Below, one piece after another: positions 49,725 to 62,068 of a DNA stretch of 64,000 bases. The notes under the pieces are model-generated. The model searched no databases, was not told the origin of the DNA, and saw only the letters and a program-made list of their open reading frames with translations. Every line of letters begins with the position of its first letter. Position 1 is the stretch's first letter. The position numbers and the translations under genes were made by a program. Source of the DNA: Crotophaga sulcirostris (taxonomy: Eukaryota > Chordata > Aves > Cuculiformes > Crotophagidae); contig VYZB01000125.1 of the NCBI GenBank assembly GCA_013397455.1, positions 604,900 through 668,899 of the forward strand, written 5' to 3'.

Positions 49725-52700
49725 CTTTTTTAAAAAACATTTCCTGAAGTGTTCTTTTTTTTGATTTATTTTTCTAAATAAAAAAGTTGAAGATTCAAGT
49801 GAGGCAGTGGGATTGAAATGATAGACAGTGGAATGAATCATTCTGGGCTATCGCATAAATGATCTTTGTATTAAAAATGGATTTATTCATTGAACTGTAA
49901 CAGCTTCTTCCAAAAGGCTTTCCAATTTATCAAATTAATAAAATTGTACCTTTTTAAAAGTGGCAATATATTAACGTTAGAAGAAATCGTATATATCAAA
50001 AGTTCAGGAAGAATGCTTTTTGGATGCATATATATTTTTTTTGTAAAAGAACCACAGTCCCTTCTAGACTTTCAAGCTTGTGGTTCATGTGTAATTACCC
50101 TCCTGCTGTACTTGTTTCAGAGAATCCTGTGGAGTCCATCACTGCCACATCTAAGCTGTGCCTCGGTAAACAGCGTGTCCATATTGCTGCCTTTGTACCT
50201 TTAACAGACACCACGGTTTTATTTATATCATATGTATGTGCCTTTGGCTGGAGTAATTAATTTATTTTTTTTAATTATCAGAGTGGAAAGTGGAAATCGT
50301 CCTTGCAAGAAGCTTTGAACCTGTGGGCTAGTCTTGGATGTGGCTTCCTCACTGCAGGAAGTAATGAACAGGAAGGTGGGCTTGCTGCAGACTCTGTTTA
50401 CTCCAGAATATATTATCAAATATTTATGTGTGAATGTTAATCATAAAGAACACATCAGGTAAATTCAGCAATTTGTTATCTTCATTTACCTGTGAGTATT
50501 TTTGGGCTTCATCTGCTAAATTGTGGACCAAATTGACTTGGTGGCAAGGTCAGTTTGATTTTTTCAAAGCTGTGTGGAGGTCTGAAGACTTATGCTCATC
50601 TGATCATTTAAGTTAAAACCTTGGCTCATATTCCTAAATATTATAATATGTCTAATTTCACAGGAGTTTGAGAACTTCCTCTACAGTGCAGCACTTATTT
50701 TGCCTTGCTATTAGAGTTGTAAATTTGAATAAGCTAAAATGCTAAACTTGTAGGTTTAAGTGTCCTGAAGTTCTCTTTGGCTTCCATGCTGCGGTTGTCA
50801 ATTTGTGTTTTGACACATTTACGTCAAGTCAGATAGTTATGTTTGTGCATGTGTATGTCTATGATTTTGGTGCAAAGGTATATTACATTTCTATTGATGT
50901 TCTTGCATAGAATTAGGAAAATATTGGTTTAGTATATCAGGTTTGGTAGCCTTTATCTGGTATATGTCTGAGTTGAACAGTAAAGACTGAATATGATGGG
51001 AAGTGGTGTATCAAACACCTGTGAAACAGTGAAAACGCTGCAGGCAACATGAACAGTGACGGCCAGCACCAGCTTTTTGCTCTGGGTTCAAGCAGGGGTA
51101 ACCTATATCTGCAGGCTTGGCTCAGAGTCAACCTTCATTTTGGGTATCACTTCTAGTCTCTCGACAGTGATGGACCATGAGGAACCTTCTCCTCTTGCAT
51201 CCTTATTCTTTGAGTGTCAGAAATGCTACGGGATAATGGCAGTATGTCATTATACCTCTCACTTTCTGGCTGTGTTTCAGAAGCAGTAAATTAAATGTAC
51301 TAAAAGCAATTCAGGCCGCTGTGTCTCCCTGGCAAGCCATGATAACTGTCAGAGAGGCAGGAATTAGCCTTGTCTGGATACAGAAGAGCAGAAATGTTTA
51401 TGTATTTCAATGAGAGGTGAAATAGAATACATACAGATAGTTGAAGCTAAAGCACGCTAGCAGGGTTGGCTGTAATGAGATTGTATACCTTATAACCACT
51501 AACAATTATATTCCTATTACTAAAATATATGTAGGGAATGAGGACAATTATACTGCAATCGCTGTGGGGCTATGAACACGTTACAGAATATACCTAGGAA
51601 TCAGACAGGCATTTTATATGCTGACACATGTACTTGAGCTCTCACACTGGCTTATATCAGAAATATTTATTGTAAAAGCAACAGTACTAGAGGAACTGAG
51701 AGCTGAGGTAGAAAAGCAGGCCAAGCGAATAAATATTTCTTGTGAGGGGGAATGCAGGTGGAAAGCATTCTTCTGCTAACAATCAACACCTTAGTGAAAT
51801 TTAATTTACTTAAAAGGTATTTTGCTGGAATAAGCACTGTCACATGGGTTCCTGTTTTCTAGCAGTCTTGCTTCCTGTGTGATGTATATAAAACAATATA
51901 GAAGATTGTATAGCCACTCAGCCTGAAACCTGTTTGGGCAGGGGTATGCTAGACCCCTTCCAGAGGTGCTGGGCAACATGAAGTATTTTCTGTTGTTTAC
52001 CTTTCTCTTGGCTGTCACTTGTAGCTTCTTATTTTATGCCTTTTAGGACTGGAATTATATTTTCATTCTGTGATTGTGAAGTTTATAGCATGATGAAGTC
52101 ATGGTGTGTGACTTGAGATGCAAATAACTTAATTGATGACTGCTCAACAGGTAGATCTGGCCAGTTGTGCAATGAAATGAGAGGGCTTGTGCCCACAGAG
52201 GTAATTGCTTTCCTGGAAGTTATCCTGCAGCCCAGCATCCTTGGCAGAACATTGGGCTAACAAGTCAGATCATATGACAATTATTTTTCATTTATAGCGT
52301 GTTTGCAATGGAGAGTGGCATTGTTTCACTTTGCAGCTTTCTGCAGAAAGCAGGAAATATAAATGTTTCTTTGTTGCACTTTCTAATTTTAAGTCAGTCA
52401 AGATATTTTAAAAATTGTTCTGGATAAATTCAAGAATAATAATTTCAGGTGAAATTTAAACAATTTTTGATATTCAAACAATTTTCATCTGCCTCAGTGA
52501 CAGAATAGTCACCCATAATATTTGTATGTGAAGAATTATGTTGCTAGACAGTGCTCCTGCAAGCTTTTGAGATGTGATCAAACCTATTTGTGTTGTGTTT
52601 TACATATAAGCACCAGTGTGGTACACTGTTTCTATGTTTCATTCCATCATGAGGAGAAAAAAAAAATATTTTTTTTGCTGTAAAGGACTTATTTCCTGCA

Positions 52701-55700
52701 AAGTGTTTATGCTAACATGACAATGCAAACAAACATCTGTTGTTAGTTTCACAGCTTGCTCTTTCTAGTGCCTTTCACAGTCATGTTCAAGGGGGATATT
52801 AGAGAAGATCTGTGTCTTATAATGTGCTGTGGAGCTTAATTTTTTATTTAATATAGCTTATTTATATGCTTTATTTATTTATTTGTTATGTATTTTAGAA
52901 GACTCTTGTCCTTGAGTTGCCCCTTGACCAGCCAAACTCTGAGAAATTCTTCTTCACCTGGACTCCAGCCCTGTGGGTACCTATTGTAGTGACAAGGTGC
53001 TCACTTTCCAGCTTCACAGATAAAATCGTTCATAGTAAGCTTGTGATGACTCTTTGTCTCAAAGTTGTCCTTCTCTGAAATGTCTCCAGACAGTTCTTCC
53101 AGGTCTTCATCTTTGTGTAACTGAATGCAGGCGATAAATGAACTTCACCCACAGGATGAACACAAGAGTTGGACCCGTGCTCCTGAATTTAAATGACAGT
53201 GTTGCTGACATGTCCTTCAGCATGACACCTCCCTCTGTGAAATTATGTACTCTCCTCAAAGACACGTTTTGATTGCTACCTAATATTAAGAAAATGTAGG
53301 CAAAAAGAGCCTTCAAAAGGTACTTTATTCCACTTAAGCTGCACAATAAAGTGAATTTTATTTCATGTGATAGCTGTTTACTGTTAAATAGCATCAGCAA
53401 AGCTTCATTTCTAATTAACCTGTATACCAAGAGATTTCTCTTTATCTCTCAGAAGATATGTATTCAGAGCATCAATTCATCTGTTCTAATGAAAGGTATG
53501 CAGGCATGTACACAAAACAGTCAGAGAAGCCTCTGACTCTTATTAAATTTCTAGCACAGGCCTTGATGTTACAAGCTTCTGATGAGATAAAATCTTTTCT
53601 CAAACTCAAGCTAATATCCCTACTTTTTCTTTACTTTTACTCTTATTTTATCAGGCAATTTTCTCCTTTCTCTTTCTCCCTACAGGAGCTCAGACACAGA
53701 GCAGTTTTGATGCAATTATATTCTTAAATATGGGGCTGGAAAAGCGGTGGTGCCAGATGAGGCAATTTGGTCTGTCCTGGAGCTCAGCCTGCAGTCGCTC
53801 TGTCTCTGCTGCCTCTCAGTATGGCAGAAAACATGAATGTACCTACTCGATGCTTTGAGACACAAATCCTTTCCACCTCCTTCCTCCCCTCCCAGAGACG
53901 TTTTCAAAACCTTGCTTTGTGCTTACCCTGCCATATCATATTCAGTTTAAGTGCACACTCTCACAAAGAGCATGCGGCTTTGCACGTTTTATTTTTATTC
54001 AACAGTCATGTAGCCTGCCATGGTGTTTGATCAAGCTGGTTGTTCTGAACCAGGTGTTCAAAGGTCCTCAGGCAACTAGAGGGACAAGCAGATGAGTAGA
54101 AGGATAAGCTAAGTGCCTCACTGCCATGGAAACGGATTGAAATTGGGAAATCAATTAAAGCTGAAAAAAATGTCATCACTTTAGGAAACTAACTACATGC
54201 GTCTCTGCATCTTTTTATCCTCCATAGCTTCTTCCATCTTAGACATGCAGGTGGTTCAATTTTTAATTTTTTGCCACGTATCAGCTGAATGAAAGAAATT
54301 CCAAATTAACCTGAATTACCTTGCGTTAGCTACAGATCAAGTGTATGCATAAATGCAGAAATCCAGCTGGTTTGTGAGAAGTTACTCTTGGACAATAAAC
54401 TAGTTGTATGTATGAACTCTTAGAAAATTTATCCTTGGGGGCTGAATGCTCAAATGAACCTGGAAAAAGCTTATTGTCAGTGAGGGAATCTGGGCATCTA
54501 AGTCCTGTTAATGGCGTAGCTGGTCAGTTTGGAGAACAATTCAGGATAAAAATAAATTTTCTATTTCTGCTGATATATAAGTAATAAAGAATGTACTTAG
54601 TGATGATAATAACTGGCTGTAAATAGGCACTGTTTGTTTTATTATCTGTCTGGATGTGGTGTATGGAACACATGGAGCCGAGGCTGGCCTTTGCTCCCAT
54701 ACAGCTCCTATCTGTTCTCCCTGGTCTGTGGCTGGGGGAGATGCTGCTGTGGGATGCAGCTCTCCTGCTGTGGGATCTGTTTTGTATTCCAGTCATCACA
54801 CCCTACACCCTTCGGTGTTTGCTCTGTCTTTGGGCTCAAGCTGCGCAGACCTGGAGGTTGGGAATCTGGAGAAGCAGCTGCATGGTCTAAAAGATTCTGT
54901 TTAGCCTCTTGCAGGTAGATTAATACATTTACCAGCATGTATTTCTATTTTAAAAGAATGTTTTAAAATCAGTCTAGGAAGTAGAATGTTTGAAAGACCC
55001 TGAAGGTGTTAAAAGGCCATATTCAGTGTAATTCAGTGCCAATCAAATCCCAGTCAAAAGTTATAACTTTTTGACTTTTTTAATGGACACTTAGAATGAG
55101 AATTTTTAGCTGTCCTGGGAGATAAAGTTCCACTGAAAATCAATGGGACTCTTACACTTCTAATGACTGAAACGCCTTCAGAAATCCCATCTTTAGGACT
55201 TTAAATTACTATCTCATTTTCAGAAGTTCTCAGTAGCTTTGGCTGGGTTTTACTGCTGCTAACTACCAGTTGGGTCTTTCTAAACCTCCTCTCTTAATAA
55301 TCAGGAGAGTCGTGGGAGCTGTGCTTAAGACACCTGGAATCAGAGCACACATTTGTGGATCTTTGAATTTGATTTTTAAAAAGCTTGCTGAAAAAACTGT
55401 AATATAGACCTGAAGCCTTATATTATTCCTGCATCTCTCTTTGTCAAGTTTTCAATTCCTTATTTGGTCTCCAGGATCTAAATAAATTGGTATGTTCACC
55501 TGTCTTACCCAATGTCTAATTTAATACGAAGATTACAGATGTACTCGAACTGAAGAATTAATGTTTGATATATTTTATTGAGATCTGGATTTATAATGAA
55601 ATTACTTATTATTTCCAAATGAGAAGCGTTAGAAGGTTACAGTGTTTGTACTTGTGATTGCAACAAACTGCTTATATTTGCATCTTGTGGGTTTTTTTAT

Positions 55701-56904
55701 TTGAATGCCTATCCTCTTTTGTAGAAAACTACTCTGAGGTGATGGTGTTGCCATTCTGAGAATTTTTTATTTTTCCTTTGACTATACCTTTTTAACTGAG
55801 TGCAATGCCTAAGGGAGAAGCTGAGGTTTAATCTATCACATTTTTAGTTCCAGTTACTGAACGCAATCTGAGGCTTGAAATGTCATACTAAAAATAATAT
55901 TTGAGGTTGCTGCAGTTGTTTTCTTGTTTTTCTTTCTATTTTAATTTTGGATGAATTCCATACACTTGATTTAACATTAGTATCTAGTCTGATATCTTTC
56001 CTTTTAGGATTATTTTTCAATTGCTCCTTAGGCTTAGAAAGTGTGTGGAAGCCATAAATGAGGTTCTTCCTTTTAAAAAGTTGCTGAGATGAATACAGTG
56101 AAACAATAAACGTGCAAAATCACTATTTGTCTTCATGGCAATGAAATAAGTATCATCCAATGAGCAAGTTGTCCTTTGTTTTAAGAGAGAAGACTGACTG
56201 ATGAGAAGGGAAGCACGATGAAAGATGTTACGGTAGTTCAGAAATATACGGGCATGTTATTGAGAAGAGGATATAGTTGATACACACGCGGCAGAGGTTT
56301 ATGCCGTGCATCTGACAGTCAAGTAAGGAGGCACTGCTCAGCTGTGTTTCATGATATTTAAACCAAGATGTTATTGAAGAAGAAAAAATACATACAAACA
56401 CTGATGGAAAAATCCTCTTTTGCTACTCCCCCAGAATGCAGATCTCAGAACAGCTGAACGTGAAAAAAAGAGTGCTGCTGGAACATGGAGCTTTGTGTCT
56501 TGAAGATGAATCAGATTGCAGAAGGGGAAGACAAGTGTATGTTGCATTAACAAGTAGATTCCCTGTGTTATAATGCTTGTGTTTATCTGAGGGGTTTTTC
56601 CCCAGTGTAAAATCTTGTGTGAACCACAACCTAGAATTACTAGCATTAGAAAAGACTTTGTGGTCAGTTCTGTCTTGACTTACACATGTTATTTGCAATG
56701 TTGAGTAGATACTTGACAAACAAATGAAATTAAGATATTGTTCACCTAATTAGGAACCATATAAATAGTGGCATATACTAATGAAAAAAATCTGTCATCT
56801 TTGTTTTGGGTTTCCTATAACCTGGCATAAAAATAATATGTAGCATAAATGTGTTTATAACGTAATACATCTTGTTAAACCATTTAAAGTTAACTAATGT
56901 TTGG
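49725..56904. other. Non-genic AT-rich single-copy sequence
   Basis: No gene or mobile element is recognised. A GC-richer patch at 54,640-54,920 keeps three plus-strand frames and one minus-strand frame open at once, which points to base composition rather than coding. Another patch at 52,900-53,250 has no repeat match that I can recall. T-rich tracts occur near 49,755 and 52,660. Confidence 0.58.
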
Positions 56905-57124
56905 CTGTTTCAAAACTTTAATTAGCATTTAACAAGAAAGCAATAGTATAGCCAATGAGAGATCTAAGCAATAACACACACTCACTTACATTTTCTAGCA
57001 ATTAATTGATAACTAGTTTACCGTGGGCTAATAATTAAATGAGAAAACATTCTGAGCAAATTGAAAGCACTGATGCAAATGAGTTCTCCATTTATTCTTT
57101 TCAAATTCACTGACCACATTATCT
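56905..57124. other. Candidate conserved noncoding block with homeodomain and POU sites
   Basis: Dense homeodomain-type cores: TAATTAG at 56,919-56,925, CAATTAATTGAT near 56,999-57,010 and CTAATAATTAAAT near 57,029-57,040. There is also a perfect POU octamer ATGCAAAT at 57,073-57,080. The cores lie within about 160 bases, in unique sequence with no open frame. Paired POU and homeodomain sites are a frequent layout of vertebrate neural and developmental enhancers. Conservation is not visible from one sequence. Confidence 0.25.
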
Positions 57125-59175
57125 AATTTGTCTGGAACAGAGAAATCCTGAATTATACTAAATATATACGCAGGTTGACTAACCAGCCCTTAAAGCAGCA
57201 TCAGTCACTTTCTGGAAGCTTTAATCACTTTGCTGAAGGAAAGTCTTAAGGCAGTGCTGAAGTTGGTGAATGTAATGTAGCAGGATCATCGGTACGCAAG
57301 GCAGCTGATGGTCTGTGGCACCACTAACCATGCCTGGTAATCAACTGGGTTTCTCTCACTTTCTTGTACTTAAGATAGCAACACCAAACAGACACTGTGG
57401 GGATGAATGCTGCAGTTGTGCAATCAACTATCATATTCATGTCTTTTCCAAGAAGAAAAATCCCAACTATGTCTGAAAACAAAGGGGTCACCATTTCAGC
57501 TACACCGGTGTTGGCAGCAGACATGACTCTTGCTCATTCTGCCAAATACATGACAAATGAAATGTTTGACAAAGAAGAATATGAGTTGGCAAAATCACTT
57601 GGTACATTCTGTACATGAAAATTGAAGACATTTTTCTACTGAATGTAGCAGTGATCACTGGGAATAGTTCCTTACAAACAGGAAATATCCCCATCACCCA
57701 CGCTTGAAGTATAGCAATCTTCATGGTATGTAGGAGAAAGTCTCATTTTCGTCTTGAAATTCATCCATTTATGATATCTTCCTCATCTGGATGGGCAGTA
57801 AGGTGAAATTGCCTGAGCTCTATTAAGCTTTAAACATGAGCCATCCATTCCAACAAAACAATTCCCAGAAGATAGTGTTTCTTGATACCACTCTCACCTC
57901 TTACTACTGCAAAACTGTCCTGTCGATATATGGGGAATAAATCTTGACCATTTCAATTGCTTTTCCAACATAATGGATCTGTTAAACAACAAGTTGATAC
58001 CAAGTGTTTTAATAGACTTTATTTTCCCTCCTAAGATTCTAATTCGTTTACCTTATTTTAAATTAGGAGGTGCTGTTTTTCTAGTGTGAAATCAGTATGC
58101 AGGACATCAGGGCAGTACTTGAACAAGCATTGCCTGAAATGATAATTTGTGTTCAAATTTGAATGTGTTGTGTTTCACCCTCTAGTGCAGACTGGAAGAT
58201 TACGGAGAATTAAGAAGGAAAACTACATCTAGTTCCTTGTTTAAGACTTGTATCCTTCTGCTTTACATGTAAACACAGCCTTAGGAAAGGAGCAGGTGAG
58301 AGGTGCTGAGGACAAGACCTGGAAGTGCAAATCAGAGTGGTGCTGAGCTGCCACATCTCCTGTGGGTGAAGATCACCCAGTTTACCCCACCAGGTACCTT
58401 CACCTCAGGCTAAGCACCCCATTTCTTGGCTGCTTTATTCCCAGAGACCTCATCCACCGTTTGTTTTGTGGGCTGTCTTGATTACAATAGATATAATTTA
58501 TCTAGAGTTTTTTGGCTATCTCTAGACAAGATGATTGATGACATGTCACTTCCTTGTTTATTGAATAAGTAACATTTACTGGTATCCCCAGTAAGAGTTT
58601 CTGATTTGAAGCAATTTCTCTGAAATTCTTTCTGAGCTGAAAAACAGATAATACTGCAAGTAACTTAGACATTTCGGGATATTTCATGTCAAAGACATAT
58701 GGTAGAATTACAGAATAAGTATTGATTCACATTTATCACTATTTCATAATATTTTTTATTAAACTTTATTTAATCCTTGCTTTTCAACTGACTGCTTTGT
58801 CTCTGGTTGTGACAGACTTTTATGATTTATTATGTCCTCTTAATAGATATACATTTTGAGTTACAGAGCAGTACAACCATATTAGTTCTTTCAATCTTTT
58901 CTAGTGCCAATAGAGGATTACATTGGGAAATGCTTGCTTAAAAATGCTTCCTAAAGCTTATTTTTAGTATGAAATAACAGTAGTGATTGGTTTTATAGCA
59001 ACACAACCCATTGTTTGAAGAAAAGGTTACTGTATGGAAGCCTGGATACTTAAGCATTCTGTAGTATTTGGGTTTTCTCTTCCTCTGGGGTGTCACATGC
59101 CTCAGGATAAGGGGTTACAGAGGTGTTAATGCTTAGAAATAAGGGGAAAGCAGACCTTATCCCTGGGTAGATGAG
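57125..59175. other. Non-genic sequence
   Basis: Minus-strand translation of 58,020-57,324 stays in one frame with only five internal stops over about 230 codons, which first suggested a dead retrocopy. No family could be matched and the stop count is within reach of chance, so it is not called. A GC-richer patch lies at 58,270-58,460. Confidence 0.5.
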
Positions 59176-59257
59176 TTTCTGGGGGACGTGGTTTAGCAGA
59201 GGGTAGGTACGGTTGGACTCGATGGTCTCAAAGGTCTTTTCCAACCAGATGATTCTA
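59176..59257 (+). mobile_element. CR1 LINE, very short 3'-end fragment
   Basis: Sense-strand CR1 terminus: a GGGGGACGTGGTTTAG block, then GGTTGGACTCGATGGTCTCA, AAGGTCTTTTCCAACC and the start of the GATTCTA tail. Only about 80 bases of the element survive, with its 3' end at the right. It is in the opposite orientation to the other CR1 pieces in the window. The tail repeat has a single unit, so the 3' microsatellite has been lost or never expanded. Confidence 0.9.
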
Positions 59258-59869
59258 AATTTTCGCTCATTCCCACCAGCAGTGCAAACACAAGTATTAT
59301 CACACTATATATGCACATCTATAATTTGAAATTATAAATAGTGTCTAATTTTACTGGTATTTACTACACAAACATAAATAGTGCTAAAACTAACAAGAAA
59401 ATAAAATAAAAGAAAATTTATTTTCATGTAGATGTCAATGCTAACTTGAATTTATTTTGGTCTAATGAGGTACTGTATATAATGTTTCATCAAATTATAT
59501 ATTTAACAAAACCAGCCTATGATATAATAATTAGAAGAAAAATATTGAAAAATATAAATACTATTTATTACAAAGCAAATAACCATGTCCAGTCACCAAA
59601 AGAATAGCTCTTTATAGTAAGAGAAAACAGTGCAAATCTGGCATAGCTATCATGGATATTTCAGGTACAAAGATATTTTTTTATGATCAGGCTGAGGGTT
59701 CTGAGATTTGGCAACATGATTATTTGTCATAATGATCACTAAGCAATTTATTAAAGAAATATAGATCTTCATTATTTCTAGTGTTTGAAAAAACATTTTA
59801 ATGCTTTTTCTCTTTTGTTTTAAACTTACTAATTTATCCTGGAGATATAACTAAGATTTGTGATAGCGA

Positions 59870-59930
59870 TAATATATAATATTATATAATAATATATGTA
59901 TAAAAATAATATATATATAATATATATTTT
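59870..59930. repeat. AT-rich low-complexity tract
   Basis: Irregular TA/AAT repeats over about 60 bases (ATATAATATTATATAATA and ATATATATAATATATATT). This is a degenerate AT microsatellite. Confidence 0.9.
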
Positions 59931-61250
59931 CAAGATCAAAATATGTCCTCCAAATTATTCCAGGGAGTAACTGAGAAAATTTGTTAATGAGATGAGGTCT
60001 GGAACGTCTTCTAACACTGGGTAGCACCCTAGACCATGAAAATTTTCTTTATGCCTTGTTGCTAATAACATGTTATTCCCCTATTATTGTCACTATTATT
60101 TATTAATGGCTGTTCCATTACTTCAGTCATGCTTATCAACCAGTTTTACATTGGCAGTATCAGTATGTTCACCATGTCCCACATTACCTCATTGTCATCC
60201 TGACTATCTGAAGTGTAGCCTCTCAGGGCAAAGACATCTAGAGGTTACTTTTCTGCAAGTGAGCATAAAATACCTACTTTGATACTAAGACCCCCTGGCT
60301 AGTGATATTTCATAGGATATTTGATTTGATCTGCTGCTGGAAAGTTGTAGTTGCTCTTAAATCCGTCAGGCTGTTGGTTTCTCCGAATTCCATAGAAACA
60401 TCTTTTGATCTCCCACAGTTTTATCTGGTCCTGTTTGAAACCAATGACATTAAGGCTTTTTAAAGGCTAATGTTGCGAAGAAGACACCTTGAGTGTCCTG
60501 GAGTGTGAGCACTTGGGAGTTTGGAACGACTGAAAGAGAGCTCCTTGTCATCAGTGTATCCTGAGTCCCAGCTTACTCTTGAGTGCAAGCAGTTAAGTGG
60601 CTCCTGTCTTGCTTATGTGTTCTTTTACTGGGGTCTCTCCTTGAAGAAAAAGGTGACGTTTTGCTGGCAGATATGGAAATTCAGAAGTAGTTCTAGGTGG
60701 GCAAGAAGAACAATATGGTTTAAGTTCAAGAAGAAAATTTTTATTTGGCATTTTTTAATCTGCAGAAAACCCCCAGTAACTTAAGGAAAAATAATATGGA
60801 GAACCACATATGTGGCAGGCTGCCAGCCTAATCAGCCAGCTCAATCAGTAGGAGGATAATATGAATGTAATCTGAATATTCTCTGAATGCTGGACATGTC
60901 ATATTAAACTCTTTTGTTAAACATCTGCATTATGTGCAGTGTTTGACCATCAGAACATTTGGCTTTGAGCCTTCAGTTCAGTGAATTACAGCACCTCACT
61001 GTCAATGACAAAGATAGAGAAAATGTTTTCATTTATTTCATGTTCTCATAGAGATATTGTATCTTTAAAATGAACCTATTAAAACTGTTATCAGATGATT
61101 AACTTAATTTAAGATCCCTTTATGCCATAAGAATATCAATAGTGCAGTCCTAGTCACCAGAAAAACTTAGTTTTTGATGGAGACAAGTATTGTGTTCTGA
61201 ACACTGAGTGTTATATTTTACACATTATAATCAAATGACTTTTTCGCACT

Positions 61251-61270
61251 AAATTTAAGCAAATTTAAGC
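61251..61270. repeat. 10-bp tandem duplication
   Basis: AAATTTAAGC is present twice head to tail. It is a minor slippage event. Confidence 0.95.
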
Positions 61271-61657
61271 AAAAAACCCTCTAGTGTGTGAAGCAGTTTC
61301 CTATATCCTTTCTCCTATTCCATCACCGAAGCTTCTAGTGCACGCAATATTCTTTCAGAGAAATATCTGAGAAAACTTTCCCTTGCTGCATTCTGTGGCA
61401 TTGGACTCCCACTGTGTGCAATTCATCTCAAGATCCTCCAGCCTCTCCTGGCTTTTCTTCTGCTTCTCCTTTGCCCTCTTCATCTCCTGAGAGCTACTGT
61501 TTTAGAGCGTTATTGCAAGACTGCTTTTCAGAAGTAGCTTCAACTGTCCCTTACTCTTGGAGATTGCTCTATGGGTTCAAAGATTTGTTTTTAGCTTGAT
61601 GGTCAATCCCTTGTATTATTTGACTATTATAAATTCATTTATCTCTTCTTTTTTTAG

Positions 61658-61767
61658 CTGCATTCAAACCCTGTGAAGACCAATATGTAGTTGTAAACTG
61701 AGAACAGCAACGTGCTACCTGATGTTTGCAGTCAATATCTGTTCCTGGTTTTCCTTTTGATGGATAA
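61658..61767 (+). other. Candidate noncoding exon 1 of 2 (110 bp)
   Basis: A strong acceptor (CTCTTCTTTTTTTAG, ending 61,657) and a GTAAGT donor at 61,768 bracket a segment closed by stops in all three frames. If transcribed it would be noncoding or untranslated. It is followed after a 151-bp would-be intron by a second candidate at 61,919-62,068. Confidence 0.13.
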
Positions 61768-61918
61768 GTAAGTAACTATTTTTTCCTTTATACTAAGCTT
61801 ATATTTTTTTTACATTCTCTGAAAATATTGATTATTTTTCTTGTTTGTGAGGCTATGACTATAAAGTGATTTATTATTTTTTAATTTCTCTGCTTTTTCC
61901 TGGATTCTGACAAGACAG

Positions 61919-62068
61919 GAAGCCAACATCAAGATAAACCTCACTTTATCAACATTGAGATCTACATACTAGATATGAAGCTACTTTGTACATCTGCATC
62001 TCTCTACTGTTTTTCATCACAAATCAAATGTTGGATCAGATTCTGCATTTTGTTCTATATTGTTTAAG
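61919..62068 (+). other. Candidate exon 2 of 2 (150 bp)
   Basis: An acceptor with the pyrimidine tract TTTCTCTGCTTTTTCC, ending in GACAAGACAG (AG at 61,918), and a donor AAG before GTATGT at 62,069. One frame stays open for 48 codons (containing HFINIEIYILDMK) and closes two bases before the donor. No protein is recognised. It is interesting only because it neighbours a second splice-flanked segment. Confidence 0.13.

Larger units (their letters stand above)
59258..61657. other. Non-genic very AT-rich sequence
   Basis: Long stretch of low-GC DNA including an AT-only low-complexity patch at about 59,870-59,930 and a 10-bp tandem duplication (AAATTTAAGC) at 61,251-61,270. No exon, repeat family or RNA gene is recognised. 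Confidence 0.6.

Noticed and set aside
54640..54920. GC-richer patch with several overlapping frames, considered as an exon
   Set aside because: Three plus-strand frames and the minus strand are open at once, which points to composition rather than coding; there is no consistent splice pair.
57324..58020. Minus-strand frame with only five internal stops over about 230 codons, considered as a dead retrocopy
   Set aside because: Short stretches reminded me of a nucleotide-cyclase FSDIVG motif and of a copper-ATPase C-terminus, but neither alignment extended. No A-tail or target duplication is seen, and about twelve stops are expected with a spread that makes five unremarkable across many frames.
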